Below are positions 51,444-61,716 of a stretch of 64,000 nucleotides of DNA, one piece after another. The notes under the pieces are model-generated. The model ran no database searches and was not told where the DNA came from. It was given only the letters and a program-made list of their open reading frames with translations. The DNA is from an uncultured Ruegeria sp. (GTDB taxonomy: Bacteria; Pseudomonadota; Alphaproteobacteria; Rhodobacterales; Rhodobacteraceae), in the NCBI RefSeq assembly GCF_947504215.1, contig NZ_CANNGO010000003.1, positions 1 to 64,000 of the forward strand. Direction: 5' to 3'. The position numbers were made by a program, and so were the translations under genes. How positions within the stretch are numbered: the stretch's first letter is position 1; each line of letters begins with the position of its first letter.

Positions 51444-53978
51444 ATGTCGCGTTACTCGGCCACCGAAATCGAAGCAAAATGGCAAGAGGCCTGGGATAAG
51501 GCTGGAATCTTTACGGCCAACCACAAGGCAGACAAGCCGAAATACTATGTGCTTGAGATGTTCCCCTACCCGTCCGGTCGAATCCATATGGGGCACGTAC
51601 GCAACTACACGATGGGTGACGTGATCGCACGGCACAAGCTGGCAACCGGCCACAACGTGCTCCACCCTATGGGCTGGGATGCCTTTGGAATGCCTGCGGA
51701 AAACGCGGCCATGGCCATTGGTGGTCACCCCAAGGACTGGACCTACAGCAATATTGCGGACATGCGCGCGCAGATGAAGCCGCTGGGTTTGTCGATTGAT
51801 TGGTCCCGCGAATTCGCTACTTGTGATCCCGAATACTACGGTCAACAGCAGGCTTTGTTTCTGGATATGCTTCAGGCCGGGTTGGTGTATCGCAAGAACG
51901 CTGTGGTGAACTGGGATCCGGTCGACATGACGGTTCTTGCCAACGAGCAGGTCGAAGCCGGGCGCGGCTGGCGTTCGGGCGCTTTGGTCGAACGGCGCGA
52001 ACTGACGCAGTGGTTCTTCAAAATCTCGGATTATTCAGAAGAGCTGCTAGACGCACTCGACACGCTCGAAAACTGGCCCGCCAAAGTGCGCCTGATGCAG
52101 GAAAACTGGATCGGCAAATCGCGCGGCCTGCAATTCTCGTTTGATCGCACCGACGAAGGTGAGCCGATCACGGTCTACACAACTCGCCCGGACACTTTGC
52201 TGGGTGCGTCCTTTGTTGGTATCTCGCCCGATCACCCGATTGCCAAGCAACTTGAAGCCGAGAATGCGGAACTTGCTGAATTTGTTGCTGAATGCCGGAA
52301 AATGGGCACCACAGAAGAGGCCGTCGAGACAGCTGAAAAGCTGGGCTATGACACTGGCATCAGGGTCAAGCACCCGCTGGACCCAAATTGGGAACTGCCG
52401 GTCTGGATCGCGAACTTTATCCTGATGGACTATGGCACCGGCGCGATCTTTGCCTGTCCGGCGCATGACCAGCGCGATCTGGATTTCTGTCGCAAATACG
52501 ACCTGCCAGTGATCGATACGTTCTTCGCCTTGGACAACGATACTCCGGTCGACAAAATCGCCTTTGTGCCTCCTAAGACTGAAAAAGTCCGTTGGGCGAA
52601 CCATTTCGCTGGTTTGACTGAGGCGACGGGCGATGAAGCAATCAACGCCACCGTCGATTTCGCTGAGAAAGCGGGCTGGGGCGAAGGTGTCACAAAGTAC
52701 CGTCTGCGTGACTGGGGCCTGTCGCGTCAGCGCTACTGGGGCTGTCCAATTCCCGTTGTGCATTGTGATTCCTGCGGCGTCGTGCCCGAAAAGCCCGAAA
52801 ACCTGCCAATCCGCTTGCCCGATGATGTCACCTTCGACAAACCGGGCAACCCCCTGGATCGCCACCCAACTTGGCGGGATTGCAAGTGTCCTAATTGTGG
52901 TGCTGCGGCTAGGCGCGAAACCGACACGATGGACACGTTCGTCGATTCTTCTTGGTACTTCGCCCGTTTCACTGCGCCCAACGCCGAAACACCCACCGAT
53001 CTGGCCGAGGCCGAATACTGGATGAATGTCGACCAGTACATCGGCGGCATCGAGCACGCGATTCTGCATCTGCTGTATTCGCGGTTCTTCGCGCGGGCGA
53101 TGAATATCACCGGCCATTTGCCAAAAAAGGCAATCGAGCCATTTGATGCGTTGTTCACCCAAGGCATGGTGACGCACGAGATCTATCAGACCCGCGATGC
53201 CAACGGTCGCCCGGTCTATCACCTGCCGGAGGACGTGACCGACGGCAAACTGGCTGACGGCACTGAGGTCGAAATCATCCCCTCCGCCAAGATGTCGAAG
53301 TCGAAGAAAAACGTGGTTGACCCGGTCAGCATCATCTCGGCCTTCGGTGCCGACACCGCGCGCTGGTTCGTGTTGTCCGATTCTCCGCCGGAACGGGATG
53401 TAGAATGGACTGCAGCCGGTGCCGAGGCGGCGTTCAAACATCTAAGCCGGGTCCATCGCATCGCGTCCGAGATCGTCAGTTCGGACGATCCGGCCAACAA
53501 TGAAGACGAAACCCTGCTGCGAGAGATGCACAAAGCCATCCATGATGTGTCGGGGGGTGTCGAATCCTTTGGGTTCAACGCCTCGATCGCCAAGCTTTAT
53601 GCCTTCACCAATACTTTGGCGAAATCCAAGGCGGGTACAGGCGCCAAGCGCGAAGCGGCCAAAGCGCTGGCGCAGCTGATGTCGCCGATGACCCCGCACC
53701 TGTCAGAAGAGCTGTGGCAGATGCTGGGGGGCGAAGGACTGGTGGTCACTGCCCCATGGCCCGTCGCCAATGAGGGCATGTTGGTCGATGACACCATCAC
53801 CCTACCGATCCAGATCAATGGGAAACGCCGCGCGGAAATCAGCATTCCCAAGGATTTGGGAAAGGATGAGGTTGAAAAAATCGCGCTCAGCACCGAAGCT
53901 GTACAAAGGGCACTGGATGGTGCCACGCCGAAGAAAGTGATCGTAGTCCCGGGCCGGATCGTAAATGTCGTCGTTTGA
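51444..53978 (+). CDS. leuS: Leucyl-tRNA synthetase
   Basis: 844 residues, normal length for a class I bacterial LeuRS. HIGH motif as [15 protein letters not shown] at about residues 40-54, the CP1 editing domain with [14 protein letters not shown], and KMSKS in [21 protein letters not shown] lies before the ATG. The 3' end overlaps lptE by 14 bases. Confidence 0.97.
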   Translation: MSRYSATEIEAKWQEAWDKAGIFTANHKADKPKYYVLEMFPYPSGRIHMGHVRNYTMGDVIARHKLATGHNVLHPMGWDAFGMPAENAAMAIGGHPKDWTYSNIADMRAQMKPLGLSIDWSREFATCDPEYYGQQQALFLDMLQAGLVYRKNAVVNWDPVDMTVLANEQVEAGRGWRSGALVERRELTQWFFKISDYSEELLDALDTLENWPAKVRLMQENWIGKSRGLQFSFDRTDEGEPITVYTTRPDTLLGASFVGISPDHPIAKQLEAENAELAEFVAECRKMGTTEEAVETAEKLGYDTGIRVKHPLDPNWELPVWIANFILMDYGTGAIFACPAHDQRDLDFCRKYDLPVIDTFFALDNDTPVDKIAFVPPKTEKVRWANHFAGLTEATGDEAINATVDFAEKAGWGEGVTKYRLRDWGLSRQRYWGCPIPVVHCDSCGVVPEKPENLPIRLPDDVTFDKPGNPLDRHPTWRDCKCPNCGAAARRETDTMDTFVDSSWYFARFTAPNAETPTDLAEAEYWMNVDQYIGGIEHAILHLLYSRFFARAMNITGHLPKKAIEPFDALFTQGMVTHEIYQTRDANGRPVYHLPEDVTDGKLADGTEVEIIPSAKMSKSKKNVVDPVSIISAFGADTARWFVLSDSPPERDVEWTAAGAEAAFKHLSRVHRIASEIVSSDDPANNEDETLLREMHKAIHDVSGGVESFGFNASIAKLYAFTNTLAKSKAGTGAKREAAKALAQLMSPMTPHLSEELWQMLGGEGLVVTAPWPVANEGMLVDDTITLPIQINGKRRAEISIPKDLGKDEVEKIALSTEAVQRALDGATPKKVIVVPGRIVNVVV

Positions 53979-54456
53979 TCGAAGAACCTTTCTGTTGATG
54001 CCGCTGGCGCTGGCCGCCTGCGGCTTTGAACCGGTGTATGCCCCGGGCGGATCGGGTTCAGAACTGTATGGAAAAGTTGCGGTTTCCGCCCCAAACACTG
54101 TTGAAAGCTATTTTCTGGTTCAAAATCTGGAACAGCAGCTGGGCCGCAGCGCAAGCTCTGGCTCGGAATACAAACTGGATGTGCAGGTTTCGACTGTGAC
54201 CCGAGGCGCCGCCATCTCAACAACCAATGAAACCAACCGATATACCATTGACGGAAGCGCCCAATATTCGCTGCGTTCCAATGAGACTGGACAAATCGTT
54301 GCATCAGGTAACGTGACCGATTTCGTTGGCTATTCGGCTGCTGGGTCAACCGTGTCCACATTAGCGGATGAACGTGACGCGAAAGAACGGCTGATGGTGA
54401 TTCTGTCGAGCCAGATCATGAACCGCCTCTACGCCACACCAGGTTTGTCCGCATGA
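53965..54456 (+). CDS. lptE: LPS assembly lipoprotein LptE
   Basis: 163 residues. [25 protein letters not shown] gives a signal sequence with lipobox LAAC followed by the GF.P.Y hallmark of LptE. It plugs LptD in the outer membrane. Starts inside the leuS end and overlaps holA (ATGA). The order leuS-lptE-holA is the classic bacterial arrangement. Confidence 0.93.
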   Translation: MSSFDRRTFLLMPLALAACGFEPVYAPGGSGSELYGKVAVSAPNTVESYFLVQNLEQQLGRSASSGSEYKLDVQVSTVTRGAAISTTNETNRYTIDGSAQYSLRSNETGQIVASGNVTDFVGYSAAGSTVSTLADERDAKERLMVILSSQIMNRLYATPGLSA

Positions 54457-55481
54457 AACTGAGCCCGCGCGAGGCTGAGGGATATTTCGCCAAGCCGGAC
54501 GCCAACAAAACCGGGTTGTTGATCTACGGTGCAGACGCAATGCGAGTCGCGCTAAAACGCCAGCAGGTTCTGGCAGCGCTGCTTGGTCCGGGCGCTGAAG
54601 AAGAAATGCGCCTCACCCGAATGCCCGGCGGTGATCTGCGCGGTGATCCGGCTTTGCTACTGGATGCGGTCAAAGCTGTTGGTTTCTTTCCAGGCCCCCG
54701 CGCCGTCTTCGTCGAAGATGCCACCGATACGGCCGCGCCAGCGATCGTTGCGGCCCTGGAAGATTGGTCGCCGGGTGACGCCCAGATTATCGTGACCGCA
54801 GGGCAGCTCAAGCCAAGCTCAAAAATCCGAAAAGCGTTCGAGGCGCATCCGGCAACCTATGCGGTGGGGATCTATGATGATCCACCATCACGGGCCGAGG
54901 TCGAGCGGGTGCTGGCACAAGCCGGTGTGCAGAACATTCCAAACGACGCGATGTCGGCGATCACCGAATTGGCTGTCGGCCTCGGCCCCGGGGACTTTGC
55001 CCAAACCGTTGAGAAGCTGTCACTTTACAAGCGCGGCGACACTTCTGAGCTGACGATCGAAGATATTGACGCCTGTACACCGCGTTCGACCGAAGCGGTG
55101 GTGGATGACGTTTTGAACGTGGTCGCAGAAGGACGGGCCGGAGAGATCGGACCGATGATCCGGCGGCTTCAGGCCCAAGGAACCAACGGCGTCACGTTGT
55201 GCATCGGCGCCACGCGGCACTTTCGAACACTTTATGCCTGTGCTTCTGACCCTGGTGGTGCAGCCCAAGGGATCGGCAAGCTGCGTCCACCGGTCTATGG
55301 CAAGCGACGTGACCGGATTCTGCGGCAGGCGCAGGGTTGGGGTGCTCCCAAGCTGCAAACCGCATTAACGGTTCTAACCGATACGGATTTGTCGCTACGG
55401 TCGGCAGGTCAGACTGCACCCGCTATGGCGCTGGTCGAACGCGCGATGATCCGATTGGCGATGCTCGCCCGTTCGCGATGA
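54453..55481 (+). CDS. holA: DNA polymerase III delta subunit
   Basis: 342 residues. LLIYGADAMRVALKRQQVL at the N-terminus and the GGDLRGDPALLLDAVKAVGFFPGPRAVFVEDA region match HolA; FRTLYACASDPG and VYGKRRDRILRQA are in the C-terminal collar domain. Part of the clamp loader that opens the beta clamp. Overlaps lptE by four bases. Confidence 0.94.
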   Translation: MKLSPREAEGYFAKPDANKTGLLIYGADAMRVALKRQQVLAALLGPGAEEEMRLTRMPGGDLRGDPALLLDAVKAVGFFPGPRAVFVEDATDTAAPAIVAALEDWSPGDAQIIVTAGQLKPSSKIRKAFEAHPATYAVGIYDDPPSRAEVERVLAQAGVQNIPNDAMSAITELAVGLGPGDFAQTVEKLSLYKRGDTSELTIEDIDACTPRSTEAVVDDVLNVVAEGRAGEIGPMIRRLQAQGTNGVTLCIGATRHFRTLYACASDPGGAAQGIGKLRPPVYGKRRDRILRQAQGWGAPKLQTALTVLTDTDLSLRSAGQTAPAMALVERAMIRLAMLARSR

Positions 55482-55552
55482 ACACGCGTTTCGCTTGACG
55501 CCTTCCCGATCTGCCCCACACTCGGCACAGTCCCACTCAGCAGGAGCCCCGC

Positions 55553-56149
55553 ATGTACAAGGTCTATGGCAGCATCCCCAGCCGCGCCTCGCGCATTCTT
55601 TGGATGCTGGAAGAAATCGGTCAGCCCTATGAACACGTCAAGGCCGGTCCGCGTGATCCGCAAATCACTGCGTTGAACCTGTCGGGTAAAATCCCTGTGC
55701 TGGTCGATGGTGATGCGGTGATCAGCGACAGCTCGGCGATCATGACCTACCTGGCGGATAAGCATGGGGCGCTTACTTATCCTGCCGGAAGTCTCGAGCG
55801 CGCGGCACAGGATTCGGTTTTCTTTACCATGCTCGACGAGTTGGATGCGGTGCTGTGGATCGCAGCACGTCACACTTTTGTCTTGCCCGAGGACAAGCGC
55901 GCCCCTCAGGTTAGTGAAACGGCAATGTGGGAGTTTGATCGCAACCTTCAGCGCCTTGAAAAGCAGTTCAAAGGTCCGTTTCTGCTGGGCGAGAAGATGA
56001 CCATAGCAGACATCCTGTTGGTTCACTGCATGAGCTGGGCCAGAGGCGCACGGTTTTCGCTGAATTCCGACGTGCTGAATGCCTATAGCAAAGAGATGAG
56101 GAACCGGCCCGGATACCTGAAATTGGCCGAACTTGCGCAAAAGTCCTAA
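55553..56149 (+). CDS. Glutathione S-transferase family protein
   Basis: 198 residues. Thioredoxin-like N-domain with SIPSRASRILWMLEEIG, where the Ser-Arg region binds glutathione, GKIPVLVDGD with the cis-Pro, and SDSSAIMTYLADKHG. The C-terminal helical domain has MTIADILLVHCMSWA. Substrate unknown. Overlaps the convergent flavoprotein gene by four bases. Confidence 0.92.
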   Translation: MYKVYGSIPSRASRILWMLEEIGQPYEHVKAGPRDPQITALNLSGKIPVLVDGDAVISDSSAIMTYLADKHGALTYPAGSLERAAQDSVFFTMLDELDAVLWIAARHTFVLPEDKRAPQVSETAMWEFDRNLQRLEKQFKGPFLLGEKMTIADILLVHCMSWARGARFSLNSDVLNAYSKEMRNRPGYLKLAELAQKS

Positions 56150-57336
56150 CGGATGCTCTGGGCCTTCAACCAGTCGACGGCGGACTGGCCAGCCCACCGG
56201 CCCGTCGCAAAACAGGCGGTCAACAGGTAGCCACCGGTTGGGGCCTCCCAATCCAACATCTCTCCGGCGCAGAACACACCCGGCACGGCCCTGAGCATCA
56301 GGCCGTCATCCAATTCGGCCCGAGGAACACCGCCAGCGGTCGAAATTGCCTCGTCCATAGGTCTTAGACCAGCATGTCGGACAGGCAGGGATTTGATCAC
56401 TTGCGCCAATGCATCTGGCGTATCCGGAAACGGGCGACCGAATTCCATCAGCAAAGCTGTTCGGGTGGCGCCAAGTTTCAACACCTTGCGCAAGTGGTTA
56501 GACAGGCTGGATTTACCGCGGGGCTTGCTTAAGCGGGTCGCGATTTCGCCTTTTGTCAGGTCCGGCATCAGATCGATGGTCAGGGGTGCGCCCTCTCTCA
56601 CCGCCTTGCAGATGGTATAGATACCGCCACCTTCTAACCCGTGTTGGGAAATCACCGCCTCGCCCCGCGTTTGCGCGGACCCTGCCCGTAAAGCAACGCC
56701 CTTAATTGGCGCGCCTAAATGTGGCGACATATGCTGTGACCACTCGACCAGCAGCCCTGCATTTGCCGGCGCAAACGGGGTCAAAGTAAGTCCCTTAGCC
56801 GCCAGAATTTCGGCCCAACTGCCATCGGAACCCAACCGCGACCAACTGGCCCCTCCCATGGTGAGGATCGCGACATCAGCGACGACAGACTGCGGCCCTT
56901 CCGGTGTGTCGAACGTCAACGCTTGGCCATCCCAACCGGTCCAGCGCCAGCGCACTCTGACATCGACACCCGCCTGTCCCAGTCGCGCAAGCCATGCGCG
57001 CAGCAATGGGGACGCCTTCATCACTTTGGGAAAAACCCTGCCGGTTGAGCCGGTGAACAACTCTTGCTCCAGATCGCGGGCCCAGTTCTGAACCCCCTGA
57101 GCATCAAATGCAGCGATCATCGGCTGCAACCAGTCCGCAGCTTCATCGTAAGACGCGATAAGGGTTTCAAGCGGCGCATCTTTGGTCAGGTTCAAACCCG
57201 ATTTGCCAGCCATCAACAATTTGCGTGCAACTGACGGCTTGGTTTCGGCCACAACAACCGGATGGCCAGAATTGGCCAGTTGTTCTGCGGCCATCAAACC
57301 TGCTGGCCCTGCCCCGATCACCACTGCCTGCGCCAT
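56146..57336 (-). CDS. HI0933/BaiN-family FAD flavoprotein (TIGR03862 type)
   Basis: 396 residues. FAD motif VIGAGPAGLMAAEQLA, then KPSVARKLLMAGKSGLNLT typical of the family, GGVPRAELDDGLMLRAVPGVFCAGEMLDWEAPTGGYLL near the end. BaiN is a relative that reduces bile acids, but the function of this branch is unknown. No partner gene in the same direction. Confidence 0.9.
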   Translation of the reverse strand: MAQAVVIGAGPAGLMAAEQLANSGHPVVVAETKPSVARKLLMAGKSGLNLTKDAPLETLIASYDEAADWLQPMIAAFDAQGVQNWARDLEQELFTGSTGRVFPKVMKASPLLRAWLARLGQAGVDVRVRWRWTGWDGQALTFDTPEGPQSVVADVAILTMGGASWSRLGSDGSWAEILAAKGLTLTPFAPANAGLLVEWSQHMSPHLGAPIKGVALRAGSAQTRGEAVISQHGLEGGGIYTICKAVREGAPLTIDLMPDLTKGEIATRLSKPRGKSSLSNHLRKVLKLGATRTALLMEFGRPFPDTPDALAQVIKSLPVRHAGLRPMDEAISTAGGVPRAELDDGLMLRAVPGVFCAGEMLDWEAPTGGYLLTACFATGRWAGQSAVDWLKAQSIR

Positions 57337-57384
57337 TGTCGCCCTCTTGCCTTAGCCGCCCATTGGCGTGATTTTGCGGTCACT

Positions 57385-57681
57385 ATGACAAACAGTGATC
57401 CGATCTGCCCGCTTTGCGACCGTCCGATCCCCGGTGGGTCTGGCAGCCTGCATCATCTGATCCCAAAACTCAAAGGAGGCAAGGGCGGACCCACCGTTTT
57501 GCTGCACCAGATCTGCCACAAAGAGGTTCACGCAACACTGAGAGAAGCGGAATTGGCCCGTAGCTTCAACACAATCGACGCGTTGCGAGCCCATCCGAGG
57601 CTTGAGAAATTCTTGGCCTGGGTCCGCAAGCGCCCGCCTGGGTTTCGGTCGAAAGTGCCTGGCAAACGGCGCGGGCGGTGA
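57385..57681 (+). CDS. HNH endonuclease-like small protein
   Basis: 98 residues. CPLCDRPIP, SLHHLIPKLKGG and LLHQICHKEVHATL form the zinc Cys pairs and the HNH ββα-metal core. Common stand-alone HNH protein in alphaproteobacteria; not obviously part of a restriction or toxin system. ATG 57385 is favoured since the protein starts right before the CxxC; longer frames overlap the divergent flavoprotein gene. Confidence 0.88.
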   Translation: MTNSDPICPLCDRPIPGGSGSLHHLIPKLKGGKGGPTVLLHQICHKEVHATLREAELARSFNTIDALRAHPRLEKFLAWVRKRPPGFRSKVPGKRRGR

Positions 57682-58419
57682 TCAGCGCGGCAAAACCGGG
57701 TCACCAAATGCGTCCTTGAGCGGTGTTGGCAGGCCTTCGATCTCGATCCCCAGATAGTCAGGCACTGGCGCAAACTCCGCACCCGCAACATGTTGAAATT
57801 CCAGCGTTGTGTACGGGCGTCGCCACAACCATTCGCGATTCTCAACCGCCCACAGATCAGGATTTGGCAAGGTGTCATCGGTAAAAGCGTAAAAGTGCAG
57901 GTCAAACCCATAGGGCGACACGTCCTGCACCGACAAAAGCGTCATCCCCTGATCACGGCACCACGTGTCTTCGGAAGCTATGTCGCCGGTTCGCAATGTG
58001 ATCTGGCCGATCCGAGCCTGCGCAAACGGCGCGGCCGGATCAGCGCCCTGCTCGGGGCGGTTGCCTTCGAAATCGTGCTGCAACAGCTCTATAGCGAAGC
58101 CCTCGGGATCGCTTAGATGGCACATGTACCCGATATCGAGAAACTGTTGCGGAGCGCTGATCTCAACACCCTGCCCTTGCAGGAAAGCCGCCGCCATATC
58201 CACATCCGGCACGGTCACACCGATTTTCCAATAGCGTTGTCCGCGATCGGGCACATAGCCTCCACCACCGGACATCAAAAGCAAATCCGCGTCTTCGCCG
58301 TGATATCCGATGCGGCAATTCTGTCCTTCCTTGTGCACGGACATTCCGAACGCTTCGGAATAGAATTGCGCAAGGCGATCAGTGTCAGAGACCCGCAACC
58401 GCAAGGCAGAAAGTCTCAT
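57682..58419 (-). CDS. VOC-superfamily (glyoxalase/dioxygenase-like) protein
   Basis: 245 residues with two VOC modules: SALRLRVSDTDRLAQFYSEAFG and HLSDPEGFAIELLQ in the first, GQITLRTGDIASEDTW in the second. The last of a three-gene operon, with an ATGA overlap to the enoyl-CoA hydratase gene and GGAG eight bases before the ATG at 58419. Enzymatic role unknown. Confidence 0.88.
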   Translation of the reverse strand: MRLSALRLRVSDTDRLAQFYSEAFGMSVHKEGQNCRIGYHGEDADLLLMSGGGGYVPDRGQRYWKIGVTVPDVDMAAAFLQGQGVEISAPQQFLDIGYMCHLSDPEGFAIELLQHDFEGNRPEQGADPAAPFAQARIGQITLRTGDIASEDTWCRDQGMTLLSVQDVSPYGFDLHFYAFTDDTLPNPDLWAVENREWLWRRPYTTLEFQHVAGAEFAPVPDYLGIEIEGLPTPLKDAFGDPVLPR

Positions 58420-59024
58420 ACACATAACTCCGCTATTCCACTTGCAATTTTGGGATCTGCGCCAACGCTGTCCGCCACCAGCTGTCGCGCTGTTGACAAT
58501 AGATCTTCAGACTCCACGACGCGGTCAACCAGACCAAAAGCATATGCCTCTGGCGCGGTGATCTTCTGTCCAGCCATGAGGATCAGCTTGGTCCGGGCTG
58601 GCCCGATCAATGCAGACATACGTTTGGGGTCAGAAGGTTGGGGCAAAAATCCAAGCTTCATGACCGGATAGAAGAACTTGGCCGACGGGACGGCAATGCG
58701 AAGATCGCAGGCCAAAACCATCCCGTGGGCCCCGCCCGCCAATGTTCCGTTCAACGCCGCAACGGTCAGGCAAGGTAGCGCCGCAATCGCGCCGGACAGC
58801 CGCTCCCAAACATCCGAAGTCGCAAGCCCGGCGCGCGCCTCGTCCAGATCAGCACCTGCACTGAACACCTTACCCACCCCTGTCAGGATCAGCGCGCGCG
58901 CCTCAGTCGCGGCTTCGGCGATTTCGGCCAGTTCGGTCAACATCGCCCCGGTCAGAGCGTTCGCCTTTCCCGGGTTGTAGATCGTAACTGTCCAAAGGCC
59001 ATCCTTCTGCGCAAGTTCGATCAC
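58416..59024 (-). CDS. Enoyl-CoA hydratase/isomerase family protein, C-terminally short
   Basis: 202 residues. The crotonase core is present: KANALTGAMLTEL, TGVGKVFSAGADLDE, LNGTLAGGAHGMVLACDLRIA and the oxyanion-hole Gly pairs. The usual Glu positions around PQPSD are not the standard catalytic pair. It ends about 50 residues earlier than typical hydratases, missing the last helices. GTG start overlapping the SDR stop (GTGA). Likely a divergent crotonase with unknown reaction. Confidence 0.85.
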   Translation of the reverse strand: MIELAQKDGLWTVTIYNPGKANALTGAMLTELAEIAEAATEARALILTGVGKVFSAGADLDEARAGLATSDVWERLSGAIAALPCLTVAALNGTLAGGAHGMVLACDLRIAVPSAKFFYPVMKLGFLPQPSDPKRMSALIGPARTKLILMAGQKITAPEAYAFGLVDRVVESEDLLSTARQLVADSVGADPKIASGIAELCV

Positions 59025-59764
59025 GTTAACCCAATCCTCTTGCGGATTTCGTCCTGTCTGAGCGAAATTTCCGTGCCAAGATACGCCTCTGACTCCTTGG
59101 AACACATCCACAAAAGCGCGCGCGCTGGCCAGTCTGCCGGAATGTGATCCTCCCAATCCAACTGGCTGACCGGATTGATACCGCTGGCCTTGATGACCCG
59201 CTGCATATCCGTCGCAACCGTGCCCGGTGACAGGCCTATGGCACGAATCCCATGATGGCCTTCTTCCAGATGAAGACACTCTGTCAGCATCTTCGCCCCC
59301 GCCTTAGAGGCGCAGTAGTGACTCCAAGCCTCAACCGGGTTCGATGCTGCGCCAGATGACACGGTCAAAATGGTACCCCCCCCAGCGGCGCGCATAACCG
59401 GCAGGGCCGCACGCATGCCGTAGAAGACACCTTTAAGGTTGATATCAATTGCCTGGCTCCAAGCCTCGGTATCCGCGTTGGACAGATGAAAGATCGGCTC
59501 GATCACGCCAGCATTTCCAATCAGCACATCCAAACCGCCGAAACGGTCGACGCAATCTGCAACCACTTGTTCGACCTGCGCAAAATCGCTGACGTCGCAG
59601 GCTAGTGCAATGGTATTGTCACCCAGCCCGGCAGCCAGTGTTTCGATCTGATCTCGGCTACGAGCGACCAAGACAACATTGGCGCCAGCTGCGGCAAAAA
59701 CGCGCCCTGCCTCGGCCCCGATCCCACGGCTGGCCCCTGTTATGAGCACCGTTTTTCCTTGCAT
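59021..59764 (-). CDS. Short-chain dehydrogenase/reductase
   Basis: 247 residues. TGASRGIGAEAG binds the cofactor, NAG is in IGNAGVIE, and the catalytic set is Ser in LTVSSGAAS and Tyr-x3-Lys in SHYCASKAG. AAGGAGAAGC lies directly before the ATG. First gene of the SDR-crotonase-VOC operon, which together looks like a small acyl or carbonyl metabolism unit of unknown substrate. Confidence 0.92.
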   Translation of the reverse strand: MQGKTVLITGASRGIGAEAGRVFAAAGANVVLVARSRDQIETLAAGLGDNTIALACDVSDFAQVEQVVADCVDRFGGLDVLIGNAGVIEPIFHLSNADTEAWSQAIDINLKGVFYGMRAALPVMRAAGGGTILTVSSGAASNPVEAWSHYCASKAGAKMLTECLHLEEGHHGIRAIGLSPGTVATDMQRVIKASGINPVSQLDWEDHIPADWPARALLWMCSKESEAYLGTEISLRQDEIRKRIGLT

Positions 59765-59904
59765 TTGCTTCTCCTTATCGGTCGGTTCGGAAATCAACTA
59801 CAGCCGTACCGCGTAAATGGGGAATTGGTCTACCCCTTGCCCCCTTGACGATACCCTCCACAAGCCCGACCATGCGCATCAAATTGATCAAGAAGGGTTA
59901 CCTT

Positions 59905-61428
59905 ATGTCTGTTTTCCTACGCCGTAGTTGCGGCGCAGCCTTGGCTTATGCCGTTGCAACCCAAGGCGCACTGGCCGACCTGACCGCAAACGATGTTTGG
60001 GCTGATTGGCAAACATATTTCACATCAATGGGTTACTCCATCGCCGGTGACGAAAGCGCATCAGGCAACGTTACCACCATTTCCAACATGACACTGTCTA
60101 TGGAGTTTCCCGACGACGACGGGCAATTCCAGATGGCCATGCCGGAAATGACGCTGACCGAAAACGGCGATGGCACGGTCAGCATCGACTTGCCCGAAAG
60201 CTTTCCGATGACAGTTGCCGGACAGGCCGAGGGAGAAGAGTTTTCTGCCGATGTCGTCTATTCTCACAGCCAGTTGAATATGGTCGTTTCCGGGTCGCCA
60301 GAAGACATGACCTATGATTACACGGCGGCCAAACTGGCTATCGTTCTGGATTCGCTTGAGATGGACGGTGAAACCTTGCCGAACGACACTCTGGCCGTCA
60401 GCATGGAAGCGAACGATGTGGACGGAAGTTCGCGGATGCGTGTCGGCGAAAATCGCGACATCGCCCAGACCTTTAATGCGGCTGACATGTCGTACAATGT
60501 CCGGTTCAAAGATCCGGAAAACGACGAAACCGGTCTGATCGACGGTAAACTGAATGGGCTGGCCTTTGAAGGCGAGAACATCATCCCAAGCGACTTTGAC
60601 CTGTCAAACCCTCAGGCCTTCTACGAGGCCGGCTTCGCCTTTTCGGGCAACTTCACGTACACGTCTGGAGCGACAGATGTCAGCGGCGTCAGCGAGGGCG
60701 AGGAGTTTTCGATGGGCAGCACGTCCGAAGGCGGACGTTTCGCAGCCAGCATAGATGCAGAACGCGTAGCCTATGACATTGAACAAAACAGCACGAAGCT
60801 GGCCGTTACCACGGCAGATCTGCCATTCCCGATCGAGTTGGCGATGGCTAAGGCCGGGTTGCAATTCGAGTTTCCGCTTCAGCAGTCAGAAGAGATCCAA
60901 CCGTTTGGCTTTGGTATGAACCTGACGGATTTCACCATGTCAGACGTGCTGTGGGGCATATTTGATCCGGCGGGCACATTGCCACGCGATCCTGCAACTA
61001 TTGCATTAGACACGGTTGGCACGGCCAAAGTTCTGATGAATATCTTCGATCCCGAGTCAGCCGCTGCATTGGAAGCAGATGATGCGACGCCCGGAGAGCT
61101 GCATTCATTGAAAATCAACGAGTTGCTGGTCTCGATGGTCGGAGCCAAGTTGACTGGCGACGGCGACTTTGCCTTCGATAACGCAAACGTTGAAGAATAT
61201 GGCGGCCTGCCCGCGCCGTCCGGTGTCGCAAACCTGCAGCTTGTAGGGGCCAACACGTTGATCGACAAACTGATCGGCATGGGTCTGATGTCAGACAATG
61301 ACGCGATGGGCGCGCGGATGATGATGGGCATGATGGCTGTGCCCGGCGAAGAGCCCGATACGCTGAATTCCAAGATCGAGTTCACTGAAGACGGCCAAAT
61401 CCTGGCCAATGGTCAGCGCATCAAATAG
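59905..61428 (+). CDS. DUF2125 periplasmic protein
   Basis: 507 residues. Signal peptide ending GALA-D at about residue 25, then a long, acidic, beta-rich region with repeated amphipathic strands, typical of DUF2125 in Rhodobacteraceae. No catalytic motif is seen. GAAGGG lies seven bases before ATG 59905; the longer frame from 59845 adds a basic stretch before the signal. Probably a secreted or periplasmic protein of unknown function. Confidence 0.86.
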   Translation: MSVFLRRSCGAALAYAVATQGALADLTANDVWADWQTYFTSMGYSIAGDESASGNVTTISNMTLSMEFPDDDGQFQMAMPEMTLTENGDGTVSIDLPESFPMTVAGQAEGEEFSADVVYSHSQLNMVVSGSPEDMTYDYTAAKLAIVLDSLEMDGETLPNDTLAVSMEANDVDGSSRMRVGENRDIAQTFNAADMSYNVRFKDPENDETGLIDGKLNGLAFEGENIIPSDFDLSNPQAFYEAGFAFSGNFTYTSGATDVSGVSEGEEFSMGSTSEGGRFAASIDAERVAYDIEQNSTKLAVTTADLPFPIELAMAKAGLQFEFPLQQSEEIQPFGFGMNLTDFTMSDVLWGIFDPAGTLPRDPATIALDTVGTAKVLMNIFDPESAAALEADDATPGELHSLKINELLVSMVGAKLTGDGDFAFDNANVEEYGGLPAPSGVANLQLVGANTLIDKLIGMGLMSDNDAMGARMMMGMMAVPGEEPDTLNSKIEFTEDGQILANGQRIK

Positions 61429-61716
61429 CGACAACATAAGGAGGCTGCTTGGGTGCGGCCTCCTCATCTAGACGATTGCAATCTAGTGCGCGACAACTGT
61501 GTCAGCGCGTCTGATCTAACGCATTTCTCGTAGGCAAATATCCATCTCAGGCGTCGTTGCCTATTGGTGTTTCATGCACATAAGGCCAACCTTACCGATG
61601 TGGTAAGCTGGAAACTCAGACGTGATAATGCCATCGACTCTCTGCACAATTTGGTCACGGGTATTGCGAGACGGTCGGTCCAAGGCTAGGTCCAGTGCAA
61701 TCAAACCGGAGGCCAC
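61429..61716. other. 288-bp intergenic region before pmbA
   Basis: It holds the terminator hairpin at 61440-61463. A minus-strand frame from about 61700 to 61561 reads protein-like (DQIVQRVDGIITSEFPAYHI) but its only start lies inside pmbA, so it is not called. Nothing else is recognised. Confidence 0.5.
61440..61463 (+). terminator. Hairpin after the DUF2125 gene
   Basis: GGAGGCTGC (61440-61448), six-base loop, GCGGCCTCC (61455-61463) pair over nine bases with one G-U, 11 bases after the stop. No T tract. Confidence 0.5.

Noticed and set aside
52047-53441. Long minus-strand ORF of 464 codons opposite leuS
   Set aside because: Antisense to an intact leuS; composition is that of a shadow frame.
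59879-59892. ATCAA-ATTG-ATCAA near the DUF2125 start as an FNR site
   Set aside because: The half sites are in the wrong orientation and spacing; no TTGAT-N4-ATCAA match.
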